Origin: Anaerolineae bacterium
GTDB taxonomy: Bacteria; Chloroflexota; Anaerolineae; 4572-78; J111
Reading direction: 5' to 3'
Length of the DNA stretch: 36,379 nt
Assembly (NCBI GenBank): GCA_020433805.1
Contig: JAGRBZ010000031.1
Location: forward strand, 1 to 36,379
Positions within the stretch are counted from its first letter, which is position 1. Every line of letters begins with the position of its first letter. The position numbers were made by a program, and so were the translations under genes. Positions 25,730 through 33,404 of the stretch are shown piece after piece. The notes beneath the pieces were generated by a model, which was not told the DNA's origin, made no database searches, and worked only from the letters and a program-made list of their open reading frames with translations.

Positions 25730-26458
25730 ATGAAAAGACAATTGGTTCTCTTCTTGACTGTTTTTTCTGCGCTCACCGTAGCGTGGCTTGTTTATGGATC
25801 GCGGGTAGTAGCAGAGTTTGCATTTGACTCACAGGTGGCTATCGACCATCAGGGAACCAAAATTATTTTAACGCCCCAGGATAGCTCTACCTCACAACGC
25901 TATCTTTTAGAAGCCCAACAGATTGTTGTCGAGCGGCTTGAAGAATTACAACCGAACGAGCAGCACCAGGTGATAGCAACTCAAGGTCAGTTAGAGATGC
26001 AATTGCGTGATTTTGAAAATTTGCCTTACATTATCGACATTGTAACGCGTAAAGGGGATGTCGAATTTATCGATGGTGGTTTTCAGCCGCCCATCGGCAA
26101 ATATGTAAAAACGATTCGTGAAAAGCCATTACCGGCTGACACCTATTACACCCTCTTCTCTGGACAGGAAATTGCAGCGGTAGAACCTCCTATCGATGGT
26201 CAACTTTTTTACAAAATTAAACCCAAACCAGAAGCGACTCAACGTTTCCTCGACTTTATGGAAGCACATTCCGGCGGATTTATTTGTTTGGTGATTGACG
26301 ATCAGGTGATTAACTGTTCAAAAATGTATGTCTGGTCAGGTGACACGCTCGAAATTTTGCCTAGCCTGAGCAGTGGAACCGGTTTGAGCCTTTCCGACTT
26401 AGGCGTTTTCCTAAAAAGTGGTCCTCTGCCTACATCATTACAAGTGATTACGAACTAA
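25730..26458 (+). CDS. membrane-anchored SecD P1-like protein, no channel
   Basis: This is a 242-residue protein with one N-terminal membrane helix (about 4-24, MKRQLVLFLTVFSALTVAWL). The rest resembles the periplasmic P1 region of SecD. QGTKIILTP corresponds to the first strand, EAQQIVVERLEEL to the helix of the base domain, and GDVEFIDGG to its closing strand. FICLVIDDQVINCSKM, SLSDLGVFLKSGPLPTSLQV corresponds to the SecD ending A-x-x-L-x-x-G-x-L-P. The five further membrane helices of real SecD are absent. It is followed by a good terminator and preceded by its own promoter, so it is a one-gene unit. Similarity is by motif memory; function is unknown. Confidence 0.75.
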   Translation: MKRQLVLFLTVFSALTVAWLVYGSRVVAEFAFDSQVAIDHQGTKIILTPQDSSTSQRYLLEAQQIVVERLEELQPNEQHQVIATQGQLEMQLRDFENLPYIIDIVTRKGDVEFIDGGFQPPIGKYVKTIREKPLPADTYYTLFSGQEIAAVEPPIDGQLFYKIKPKPEATQRFLDFMEAHSGGFICLVIDDQVINCSKMYVWSGDTLEILPSLSSGTGLSLSDLGVFLKSGPLPTSLQVITN

Positions 26459-26485
26459 TTGAACTTGGTATAAACAGGTCCTGTT

Positions 26486-26517
26486 AAAAGGTGAAGCAAT
26501 GGCGCTTCACCTTTTTT
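26486..26517 (+). terminator. rho-independent terminator
   Basis: A perfect 12-base stem pairs AAAAGGTGAAGC (26486-26497) with GCTTCACCTTTT (26504-26515) around the loop AATGGC, and continues into a run of six T (26512-26517). It ends the SecD-like gene 28 bases after its stop. Confidence 0.88.
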
Positions 26518-26548
26518 GATTCACGACACCGCGATTTCTCTTACATGC

Positions 26549-26577
26549 TTGAATCATTTCTACTTATTATGTAGAAT
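26549..26577 (+). promoter_or_regulatory. promoter of the amidase-ATPase pair
   Basis: TTGAAT (26549-26554) and TAGAAT (26572-26577) are spaced by 17 bases. The start would be near 26584, about 20 bases before the ATG. Confidence 0.55.
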
Positions 26578-26603
26578 AAGATAGACTACTGTGAGGTAAC
26601 GCC

Positions 26604-27722
26604 ATGGCACTCAATATTACCGATATACGGGCTGACATGCCCAATTATGAAAACTATAAAGATTGGCAGCGAAACGGCGAGATTTTAGGTATCGCCGTTC
26701 ATCACTCCGCCACGGTTGATCGAGCAACCGGTGCACCGACGGGAAATGCCCAAAGCTTTTTTAACTACCACGTGAACGTGCGTGGTTGGTCGCATGGGGG
26801 CTACAACTATGTTATTCCCGGCAGCGGTGAAATTGAATATGCCCTCGATGAAAAGATTTCGGCCTATCACGCCGGATTTAAGGATGCCGATAATTCCGAA
26901 GGACTGGAATATGGTCAGTACTGGAACAACCATTACCTGGCCATCTGTTTGTCCGGCTGGTTTAGCGATAACCGAACCTATCAGGACTCAAATGGCCAGA
27001 CACAGCTCATCCCTAACCAGTACACCACGCCTACCGAAGGGCAGATGGAATCGCTGCTGGCGCTTATTCAACATTTGCGACAGAAATACAATATCCCGGT
27101 CGAGAACGTACGCGGACACCGAGAACTGCGCGGTAACGGCACCACCTGCCCCGGCTACAATATCGATCCGGCCCAACTGCGGCTGAAGATCAAAGAACTT
27201 GATGAAACAGAGCCGCCCCCAACCGATCCCCAACCGGAGGTTAATCCCGGCGAACATGTAGTGTTGCTGCCCGACTCCGACAAATATTTCGATGCAGCAG
27301 CGACCTACATTTGGCATTTTCAGCCCGATGTAAGTTTTGCTATCGATCAGGCCGTCGGACGCTGGAAATACGTCACCGCTGTGGGAGGGGAAGATGTTAT
27401 CAGCGAGTCTCAACTCGATCGCTTGCGCAATGGCGGCGCTATTCTGGTTCAGCGTATTACCGGCGACCCCGATACGGTGCGCGCTACGCTTGATGGCTTG
27501 GTCGACGCTGATTTACGCTTTTTGGATGACTCAGAGCCGCCAACTCCGGAACCGCAAACCTATACCGTTCAGTCTGGTGATACATTGTCACGTATTGCCC
27601 TACAGGTTTACGGACAAGCCTCATTGTGGACAATTATTTATGAAGCGAATCGCGACACGCTAAGCGATCCCAGCCTTATACGGCCAGGTCAAGTGTTAAT
27701 CATCCCGCCGAAACCGGCATAA
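26604..27722 (+). CDS. N-acetylmuramoyl-L-alanine amidase with LysM
   Basis: In this 372-residue protein, residues 20-200 form a PGRP/Amidase_2 domain: [10 protein letters not shown] (Zn ligand at H33 or H34), [11 protein letters not shown], and [17 protein letters not shown] with H172 and C182 as the other zinc ligands. It would cleave the peptide from MurNAc in peptidoglycan. A Pro-rich linker (200-215) leads to a domain of about 90 residues that I do not recognise. A LysM repeat ends the protein (about 320-367, [18 protein letters not shown] ... RPGQVLIIP). No signal peptide is seen, which is unexpected unless export is non-classical or the enzyme is released by lysis. GAGG precedes ATG 26604; the ATPase gene follows 2 bases after its stop. 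Confidence 0.92.
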   Translation: MALNITDIRADMPNYENYKDWQRNGEILGIAVHHSATVDRATGAPTGNAQSFFNYHVNVRGWSHGGYNYVIPGSGEIEYALDEKISAYHAGFKDADNSEGLEYGQYWNNHYLAICLSGWFSDNRTYQDSNGQTQLIPNQYTTPTEGQMESLLALIQHLRQKYNIPVENVRGHRELRGNGTTCPGYNIDPAQLRLKIKELDETEPPPTDPQPEVNPGEHVVLLPDSDKYFDAAATYIWHFQPDVSFAIDQAVGRWKYVTAVGGEDVISESQLDRLRNGGAILVQRITGDPDTVRATLDGLVDADLRFLDDSEPPTPEPQTYTVQSGDTLSRIALQVYGQASLWTIIYEANRDTLSDPSLIRPGQVLIIPPKPA

Positions 27723-27724
27723 TT

Positions 27725-28990
27725 ATGGCTAAGCGTCGATCACAGCTATTAGAAATTTTATACTCGAGCGGGCCGGCTGCGGCGGTGATAAAAGCCGCGG
27801 CCAAAAATAAGGATCGCGGCCTGGCCTCGGAACTTCGCTATCCATTTTTAGCTATCGTTGGTCAAACCGAAATGAAAATGGCCTTACTCTTGGCGCTCAT
27901 CAATCGGGCGATTGGGGGTGTTTTGTTGTTAGGGGCTAGAGGTACAGCAAAAACGACGGCTGTGCGCGGTTTGATCGACTTGATGCCGGTTGTTGAGCGC
28001 AGCACTTGCGAGTACGGTTGTGAGCCTGGAGACGTTATTCTCTATGGTATGGACGGTGTTTGTAAAGATTGTGCTACTAAACTGGGGATGGGCGACCCGA
28101 TTACCGAGTCCGAACCGATGCGTCTGGTGGAATTACCGCTCAATTCTCGGCTTGAGGATGTCGTGGGCGGCGTCAACGAACGGGTAGCAATGGAGCAAAA
28201 GCGGCTTATTGTGGAGCGTGGTATTCTTTCCCAGGCCGATCAAAACCTTCTGTATATCGATGAAGTGAATTTGCTCGATCCCCTCATTATCGACGCAATT
28301 CTCGATGCCGCCGCGCAGGGGCAGTACACCGTTCGGCGTGGGCCAGTATCCTCGACCTATCGTTCTCGCTTGACACTGGTTGGCTCAATGAACCCGGAAG
28401 AGGGTAATCTGCGCCCCCAGATACAAGATCGTTTTGGGCTACGGGTGTTAATCCGGGGTATTGAAAATCTTGAGCAACGCATGGAGATCTACCATCGGGC
28501 TGTGATGTATAAAAATAAGCCTTATAAATTTGTGTTAGATTGGTCTGCCGAAACGGAAGCGGCTCAATGGGAAGTTATTGAGGCTCGCAAGCGGTTGCCA
28601 AAAGTAAAGTTTGCCGATGGCGTTGAAAAAGAGGCCATACGCTGGATTCAGGCGTTAAAGATCGATAGCCATCGAGCGGAGATGACGCTCTTTGAAGCCG
28701 GACGTGCTTTAGCGGCAGCCGACGGCCGTCTGGAAGTCACGGTAGAAGACCTACGTACGGTTGCACCGATGGCCTTACGGCAACGTCAGACAGAAACGGC
28801 CCAATCCTTTTTTAAGGCCCAACAAAAAGAGGACAAGAGTATCAACGCGATTATCAATCGGGAATTAAAGTCAACCTCTCGAAAACCCCGATCGAAAAAA
28901 AAGATTGATAATCGTGAACCGTCGAGCAACGGTGTATCGCCTGTCGCCGAAAGTGATAGTGTAAAAGAGCCAGAAGAGCCGGTGAATTAA
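27725..28990 (+). CDS. magnesium chelatase subunit I-like AAA+ ATPase
   Basis: This 421-residue ATPase belongs to the ChlI/BchI/MoxR clade. Walker A is GARGTAKTT (70-78), Walker B LLYIDEVN (D179, E180). The sensor 1 stretch is LTLVGSMNPEEG, and an Arg finger region QIQDRFGLRV follows. A Cys quartet (C95, C99, C113, C116) could bind a metal; a similar Cys-rich insert exists in BchI proteins. The C-terminus ends in a Lys/Arg-rich tail. No ChlD/ChlH partner lies in the window, so chlorophyll synthesis cannot be claimed; such orphan I-like proteins often work with a VWA protein. ATG lies 2 bases after the amidase stop. Confidence 0.88.
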   Translation: MAKRRSQLLEILYSSGPAAAVIKAAAKNKDRGLASELRYPFLAIVGQTEMKMALLLALINRAIGGVLLLGARGTAKTTAVRGLIDLMPVVERSTCEYGCEPGDVILYGMDGVCKDCATKLGMGDPITESEPMRLVELPLNSRLEDVVGGVNERVAMEQKRLIVERGILSQADQNLLYIDEVNLLDPLIIDAILDAAAQGQYTVRRGPVSSTYRSRLTLVGSMNPEEGNLRPQIQDRFGLRVLIRGIENLEQRMEIYHRAVMYKNKPYKFVLDWSAETEAAQWEVIEARKRLPKVKFADGVEKEAIRWIQALKIDSHRAEMTLFEAGRALAAADGRLEVTVEDLRTVAPMALRQRQTETAQSFFKAQQKEDKSINAIINRELKSTSRKPRSKKKIDNREPSSNGVSPVAESDSVKEPEEPVN

Positions 28991-29034
28991 AAACTCAACC
29001 GTGGTTGCGTAATAATCTGTGTAGCAGTAAGTCG

Positions 29035-29307
29035 TTAGGCAAACGCTGTTTCTTGAGAATGAAGTTCCAACAGTTCGGCCAGCATCATGAGCGAGTACTG
29101 ACAGGTGCTGGGGATATACTTTCGAATAAGCCTCATTTTCTCCAGCAGTTCATGTTTGGTAATCAAACCGAAATCATTCGTGGTATTCACAAAATCTAAA
29201 AATTTGTGCAGTGTGTTCTCATCGACGCCGGGAATATTTTTGGCTGCAAATAACACAGCCGCTTCTACACGTTCTTTTTTTATCGAGGCCAATTTTGCAT
29301 TTGTCAT
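29035..29307 (-). CDS. small protein of unknown function (90 aa)
   Basis: I do not recognise this gene. It is 90 residues, mostly helical, soluble, with a basic N-terminus (MTNAKLASIKKERVEAAV) and three successive amphipathic helices. It is accepted as real because AAGGAT stands about 9 bases before the ATG and the composition is protein-like. It converges with the ChlI-like gene, ending 44 bases from its stop. A 14-base dyad AAGAGG-TT-CCTCTT (29373-29386) lies upstream and could be an operator. Confidence 0.6.
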   Translation of the reverse strand: MTNAKLASIKKERVEAAVLFAAKNIPGVDENTLHKFLDFVNTTNDFGLITKHELLEKMRLIRKYIPSTCQYSLMMLAELLELHSQETAFA

Positions 29308-29372
29308 TTACAAAAATCCTTAATACTTCTGCTTTTATTGAGATTGCTGTTTATTAGACGTCCGGAAAGCTG

Positions 29373-29386
29373 AAGAGGTTCCTCTT
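29373..29386. promoter_or_regulatory. short dyad in front of the 90-residue gene
   Basis: AAGAGG and CCTCTT face each other across TT. The two-base centre is too small for a terminator loop, so a protein-binding site is more likely. It lies about 65-80 bases upstream of the ATG at 29307. Confidence 0.25.
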
Positions 29387-29407
29387 ATTTCTGTAAAAGA
29401 TCTCAGC

Positions 29408-29620
29408 CTAATTCATTATTCGCTGTTTTTTATGACTGCTTGCTAAAGCAAATCCTATAAGACGATATTCAGGGAGTAGCTTCTCAAGCTTAGATAAGTC
29501 ATGCTGTCCAGCTTGAGTAAGCGGTGTTTGCGGACCGCGTTCAAAAATTAAACGCCAGGTATTTGCCATAATGTGGTCATGGGGGTTCTTCATAAGAAAA
29601 AGGTCATTATACTGCTGCAT
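29408..29620 (-). CDS. small protein of unknown function (70 aa)
   Basis: I do not recognise it. The frame extends to 29656, but ATG 29620 is chosen since GGAG stands 7 bases upstream. The 70-residue product is soluble with mixed charge (KNPHDHIMANTWRLIFERG, a Leu-rich middle LSKLEKLLPEYRLIGFAL and a basic end). It precedes the 90-residue gene by about 100 bases on the same strand. No domain can be named. Confidence 0.5.
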   Translation of the reverse strand: MQQYNDLFLMKNPHDHIMANTWRLIFERGPQTPLTQAGQHDLSKLEKLLPEYRLIGFALASSHKKQRIMN

Positions 29621-29648
29621 AGTAGCTCCAGAACTTGTCTTTAAAGTA

Positions 29649-29750
29649 TCACACAATAGGTTTGGTTTGCTTGACTATTGCATAGTCGTTTGCCGACACA
29701 ATCCTGACATCAATCAAGCTTTTGTCCGTCAGGTTGTAGTGGGTTTTCAT
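29649..29750 (-). CDS. possible 33-residue small ORF or gene remnant
   Basis: On the minus strand ATG 29750 opens MKTHYNLTDKSLIDVRIVSA and ends at TGA 29651-29649, 28 bases before the next small gene. The frame is also open upstream of the ATG for at least 14 codons, so it could be the tail of a decayed gene instead. The ribosome site is weak. An extended -10-like TGC-TATGAT lies upstream near 29800-29810. Evidence is thin. Confidence 0.25.
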   Translation of the reverse strand: MKTHYNLTDKSLIDVRIVSANDYAIVKQTKPIV

Positions 29751-29832
29751 AAATTCCAATCTGCATTGAGAAAACGATGGTCGAACACAAAATGTTACGG
29801 TGAAATCATAGCATACATTAGCACGTATTGGC

Positions 29833-29848
29833 GTTACAGTTTTGTTAC
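29833..29848 (+). promoter_or_regulatory. GTTAC direct repeat with 11-base period
   Basis: GTTAC occurs at 29833-29837 and again at 29844-29848. An 11-base period puts both on the same helix face, as in sites for OmpR/PhoB-type regulators. It lies upstream of the small minus-strand genes. This is only suggestive. Confidence 0.2.
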
Positions 29849-29891
29849 GAAACAGTTTGGAAATCCTTATACTTTTTAAGGATCTTCTTCC

Positions 29892-30068
29892 CTACTGCGT
29901 GAGCAACAGTGCGACTAGTAACGTGATACACGCCACCGAGAGTAATAGATAGGTGCCAATGCAAAAGATAATTGCCGAGGTTAGAATTAACCGTTTCACC
30001 GGTTTGGGCCAAAGGTGCATGGGTGGTAAAGCGTTTAACTTCGGCTGGAAAATTCTGAGCATTTGCAC
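29892..30068 (-). CDS. small membrane protein of unknown function (58 aa)
   Basis: GTG 30068 is chosen because GGAG lies about 8 bases upstream; an ATG two codons on is the alternative. The product has a polar N-terminal half and a single long hydrophobic segment at the C-terminus (LILTSAIIFCIGTYLLLSVA and on), preceded by KPVKR. That suggests one or two membrane passes with the N-terminus inside. I know no family for it. Confidence 0.5.
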   Translation of the reverse strand: MQMLRIFQPKLNALPPMHLWPKPVKRLILTSAIIFCIGTYLLLSVACITLLVALLLTQ

Positions 30069-30212
30069 GGCGTGTTCTCCTGGATGATAGAGGCCCAATT
30101 ATGGGTGCAACTTACAGAGCGATTTCCGTCGTTGAAAGCACTCTATGCTATGAATATAAAAACTCCAAGAGTTTTTATAAAGTTTTTGAAAAGCACCAAT
30201 ATTATACGTATT

Positions 30213-30241
30213 GTGGTTCCTTGCGTCTGTAAGGAAACCAC
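30213..30241. repeat. hairpin, possible structured leader
   Basis: GTGGTTCCTT (30213-30222) pairs with AAGGAAACCAC (30231-30241) with one bulged base and an 8-base loop; pairing extends weakly outward. There is no T-run on either side, so it is not a simple terminator. On the minus strand it would sit near the start of a transcript reading toward the 58-residue gene. Confidence 0.4.
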
Positions 30242-30358
30242 GATATCCCACAAAATAGTTTATGTTGTCAAAAAAAAGAGGAAAACTTAAGAGGTCTTTA
30301 TAAACAATAATACTGTAGTGAGAGAGGAATAAAAAGGGGCAAAAGTCACTAATTACAA

Positions 30359-30404
30359 GGGCCAAAGGTACTTTTAAATTTGCCCGAAAGTACTTTTTTG
30401 GCCC
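30359..30404 (-). terminator. possible terminator of the YYY-protein gene
   Basis: GGGCCAAA..GTACTTT (30359-30374) pairs with AAAGTAC..TTTGGCCC (30387-30404) with a small internal loop. It begins 12 bases after the stop of the large membrane-protein gene. On the minus strand no long T-run follows, so a stabilising hairpin is possible too. Confidence 0.4.
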
Positions 30405-30416
30405 TCGCAAAGGCTT

Positions 30417-32993
30417 TTACGGCTGAAATTCGTAAATGGTTACCTCATCTTGTTGAAATGCTGTACTCATGATTTGGTCGAACTTTTTGAGACCTTGGGG
30501 CGAATATCGCTCACGTTCTAATGCACCGACGTAAACATATTCCACACCGTATTTATTGAGTAACTCTTGTGCTTGCAAAGGATCAGGCGTATTAAAAATC
30601 AAGTCAATATCCGGCTCGCGGCGGGCAGGCTCATCGTAGTTGCCGCGCCACTGACTTTGGTGTCCACCCCAGCCCAATAAGGTAGGAATGCCCGTCAATG
30701 CCGAAATCCGACCGGTGTATTGATATGCCGCGTAACTACTGCCAGGCGCTTCGAGGATAGTGGCGTTCTCAGGAGCGTTTTCACGCAGCCAGTCTATAGC
30801 CGCATAGTCGCTGGGGCGCTGGCGCGACACCCAAGCAATGCCGTTCAGGGTAGGATCATCTTGAAAATTGTTAGCCTTGTTAGCCGTTGCCAGAATCGGA
30901 TAGATCATTCCTCCACAAACAAGAACCGTGATCGCAACCTGCCACGCGATACGCGGCAGGCCACGCAATTTTGTCGAACTATAATACACCGTAAAAGCCG
31001 ATACCAGCGCCAGTAACACCCAAGCCTGAAAATAAAACTTAAATATGGTATTCATCCGAATGCCAAAGTTGTCCCGCAAATAGACGAACTCGACTGCCAA
31101 CGGTAATCCTAAACCTACAATCAGAAGTATGAGAACAAATTTTTCGACCAGCTTCGTATCTTTGATAGATTCCGTAGCATCATGGGGCGTTGAATTAAGA
31201 AGGCCAACTATCAGCGCCACAACCCATCCAAGCAGTCCTCCCAAAAATAAAAATGTCCACGGCGTGATGAACCGTCGCTTGAAAGACTCCTGAAGTAACG
31301 CGCCCACCGACGCATCGCCAATCACAGCCTGCACATTGGGATTGTTGATAATACCTTCAATATAACTTCTGCCCGCCGGATTGATTAATACGCTTGTTAG
31401 AATAACCAGCATGATTAAAAATGGTCCCAGAATAGTGAGCGGAAGCGTCCACCCTAGTTGCTTGAGCCAACCACGATTGTGGATCGACAAAAGTAGGACG
31501 AAAACCACAGCTGCTACCAGAAATGGCCCAAAAAAGACGAAGAAATGGGAAAAGCGGGTAGGATTCCAGAGATTGGGCAGTAAGCCTTTTGCTTGAGATT
31601 GAAACGTAGCGTAGAAAGGCAGGTAAAGTATTACCCCGGCAGCGGCAAGCAGTAGAGTGCCGACGATACCTGGAGGGAGCGCAAATTGCCAGTTAGACTG
31701 TTGTCGAGCCAGCCAAACCATGAAGGCTAAGGCCACCACACTAAGATAAATGGGAAAGTCCCAAGTATTCAGAAAACTCAGACTGCCAACGAAGATGGCG
31801 TAAAGAAAGAAGCCGAGCCGTCCGCCAGTGGCCGTTACTATCGCCTGCCAGGCGGAGCTAATTCCGTCGATGAGCCGGCCGGGTAGCGTTTGGGAATCGT
31901 TTTGACTGTCGTGACGTATGACCCCGTTGGGGTTAACCAACAGATTTAAGGCCAGGGCAGTGACAAGCAGCACAAAAGGCAAAGCCAACACGTGTGGATG
32001 GACATCGCCCAATAGGAAGCTAAAGAAAGGGAACTCATCGATCACTTCCTGCTCGTTGCCGGCCAGATTGTAATCGGTCAATACCCGCGAGCCACGCCAC
32101 CACCAAATGAATCGATCCGGAATCCAGCTATCGCTGGGACCGGTGGGCGGAACTTTAAGATCGCGAATATCGAGCCATATCCAAAAGTCAGCCGGTAGCA
32201 GACCGCGCTTGTGTAACACTTCTAATACACCGATGAGATTGCCCATCAACCCGACAAACAGCGCGCCGCTAAAGCCGGTCAGCAAAGCAGGTGTAGTGAG
32301 GAGAGGGACGTTGTCAACCGATTCGGAAGTTGTTTCCGTCATGTTCGAACGCCGGTGAAGGGCTACCAAATTAGCGGCAATACCATAGGCCGCAATGAGA
32401 GTCATCGCGAAGAGGGTTGGCGTGTATAAGTTGAAGGCCGTCGTCGAGATGATGCCCGACAGTCGGGTAAGTTGGGCCATCATGACGTAGCCAAAGTAAT
32501 AGTAGCTAATGCCAAAGCCTGAGAGCCACGGATCTTGCGGGGGAAAGTAGTCGCTGCGCAGAATGCCGTTAATGAAAGCAATCTCCATCCATTTCTCGCC
32601 GCCGGCGGTTTCGATATTGGGATTGTGGGCTTTAAAGGTCACCCAGGCTATAAACGCGACACTGAACAGCGCTTCAACGACCAAAGCATAGCGCCACTCA
32701 CGCTTGAGCCAATCCCACAGCGTCTCGCTTTCCTTTGCCAGCCGCTGGTGCCATACAAGTCCGATAATGACCACAGCCAGCATCGCCACCAAAATGCCGC
32801 CAATGCCGTTTTGCAGCAGCCGAAAGGTGGCCCCGAGCCATAAAATGTATCCGCTTAACAACAGTCCGACGGGCCGTGCAAAGGCAAAGCCCCGGTCAGG
32901 TAGATGTCGAAGTAGAGCAAATGCTAGCGGCCAGCCAACCAGTCCAAAAATAAGAAGAAGCAGCCACCAGGTAAGAATAGGTGCGATTTCCAT
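30417..32993 (-). CDS. YYY-domain (DUF2298-type) multi-pass membrane protein
   Basis: This 858-residue protein has many hydrophobic segments, perhaps 14 or more. The signature GFGISYYYFGYVMMAQLTRL (near residue 160) is the YYY motif of a family known from Chloroflexota and archaea (Chlor_Arch_YYY, DUF2298). Acidic loop residues and DFPIYLS near the middle recall GT-C type glycosyltransferases, but no reaction is proven for the family as far as I know. The C-terminal soluble part (about 750-858) has VEYVYVGALERERYSPQGL. GGAG stands 5 bases before ATG 32993. A promoter at 33092-33120 and a leader hairpin precede it. Confidence 0.9.
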   Translation of the reverse strand: MEIAPILTWWLLLLIFGLVGWPLAFALLRHLPDRGFAFARPVGLLLSGYILWLGATFRLLQNGIGGILVAMLAVVIIGLVWHQRLAKESETLWDWLKREWRYALVVEALFSVAFIAWVTFKAHNPNIETAGGEKWMEIAFINGILRSDYFPPQDPWLSGFGISYYYFGYVMMAQLTRLSGIISTTAFNLYTPTLFAMTLIAAYGIAANLVALHRRSNMTETTSESVDNVPLLTTPALLTGFSGALFVGLMGNLIGVLEVLHKRGLLPADFWIWLDIRDLKVPPTGPSDSWIPDRFIWWWRGSRVLTDYNLAGNEQEVIDEFPFFSFLLGDVHPHVLALPFVLLVTALALNLLVNPNGVIRHDSQNDSQTLPGRLIDGISSAWQAIVTATGGRLGFFLYAIFVGSLSFLNTWDFPIYLSVVALAFMVWLARQQSNWQFALPPGIVGTLLLAAAGVILYLPFYATFQSQAKGLLPNLWNPTRFSHFFVFFGPFLVAAVVFVLLLSIHNRGWLKQLGWTLPLTILGPFLIMLVILTSVLINPAGRSYIEGIINNPNVQAVIGDASVGALLQESFKRRFITPWTFLFLGGLLGWVVALIVGLLNSTPHDATESIKDTKLVEKFVLILLIVGLGLPLAVEFVYLRDNFGIRMNTIFKFYFQAWVLLALVSAFTVYYSSTKLRGLPRIAWQVAITVLVCGGMIYPILATANKANNFQDDPTLNGIAWVSRQRPSDYAAIDWLRENAPENATILEAPGSSYAAYQYTGRISALTGIPTLLGWGGHQSQWRGNYDEPARREPDIDLIFNTPDPLQAQELLNKYGVEYVYVGALERERYSPQGLKKFDQIMSTAFQQDEVTIYEFQP

Positions 32994-33009
32994 AATACTC
33001 CCGAATATC

Positions 33010-33026
33010 TCGACGCCGAGCGTCGA
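33010..33026 (-). promoter_or_regulatory. hairpin in the YYY-gene leader
   Basis: TCGACGC (33010-33016) and GCGTCGA (33020-33026) form a perfect 7-base stem around CGA. It lies about 17 bases before the start codon and would be in the 5' leader near the ribosome site. It could affect translation, or it could be a protein site. Confidence 0.4.
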
Positions 33027-33091
33027 AGGTATTGCACTAGTGATACACCAGCCGGATAACTTGCGTTCCTGGCCGGTTACTCAAGCGTTAA

Positions 33092-33120
33092 ATTATACCA
33101 AAGCTAACCGCTCCTGAAAA
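33092..33120 (-). promoter_or_regulatory. promoter of the YYY-protein gene
   Basis: On the minus strand TTTTCA (33120-33115) is followed after 17 bases by a perfect TATAAT (33097-33092). The start is near 33085, giving a leader of about 92 bases. Confidence 0.5.
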
Positions 33121-33166
33121 TAAGACGAGCGTAATAAAGTTGCCCTTGCCCCTCAAAAATTTTTGT

Positions 33167-33195
33167 TTGTGTTTTGAGAATACGTAAGGTAGAAT
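33167..33195 (+). promoter_or_regulatory. possible promoter of the permease gene
   Basis: TTGTGT (33167-33172) and TAGAAT (33190-33195) are spaced by 17 bases. The leader to ATG 33405 would be about 200 bases, which is long, so confidence is modest. Confidence 0.35.
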
Positions 33196-33281
33196 TTGTT
33201 AGGCTTGAATTGCCCATCAATACTCTAAGTTGCCGCCCAAACTGGAAAATATCAAGAAACGCTATGAAAAGCCAGAAGTAT

Positions 33282-33325
33282 GGAGTAGGGAAATAATTGA
33301 TTTTTCTCCCTGAATCCCTACTTCC
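33282..33325. repeat. imperfect inverted repeat (GGAGTAGGGA type)
   Basis: GGAGTAGGGA (33282-33291) and TCCCTACTTCC (33315-33325) are inverted copies with one inserted base, followed by C-rich CCTACCCCTTACCCCCC. Such GTAGGG-type short repeats are common between genes in some bacteria. It may be a repeat relic or a weak hairpin. Confidence 0.35.
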
Positions 33326-33404
33326 TACCCCTTACCCCCCGATTGAGATAGCAAGGTGGCAACGAAGTTAAGTACACATTCGCAGTTGTTGGAGAATAAC
33401 CGGT

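Larger units (their letters stand above)
30069..30416. other. gene-free AT-rich stretch with two hairpins
   Basis: These 348 bases hold a hairpin at 30213-30241 and another at 30359-30404. A perfect minus-strand TTGACA (30271-30266) is present, but the best -10 at the right distance is poor (GATATC or GGATAT). A 103-codon minus frame (30099-30410) is not accepted: it has no ribosome site and odd composition. Confidence 0.5.
32994..33404. other. divergent control region, YYY protein and permease
   Basis: The 411 bases contain the leftward promoter (33092-33120), a leader hairpin (33010-33026), a possible rightward promoter (33167-33195) and an inverted repeat (33282-33325). I see no convincing coding sequence; a 137-codon plus frame covering the left part is a shadow. 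Confidence 0.55.

Noticed and set aside
27725..28990. Evidence of chlorophyll or bacteriochlorophyll synthesis
   Set aside because: Only a ChlI-like ATPase is present; no ChlD, ChlH or other pigment genes in the window.
29571..29879. 102-codon plus-strand frame
   Set aside because: It is antisense to the small minus-strand genes, with no ribosome site and no recognisable sequence.
30099..30410. 103-codon minus-strand frame
   Set aside because: Rich in Phe, Tyr and Asn from AT-rich DNA, no ribosome site, and overlaps hairpins; judged chance.
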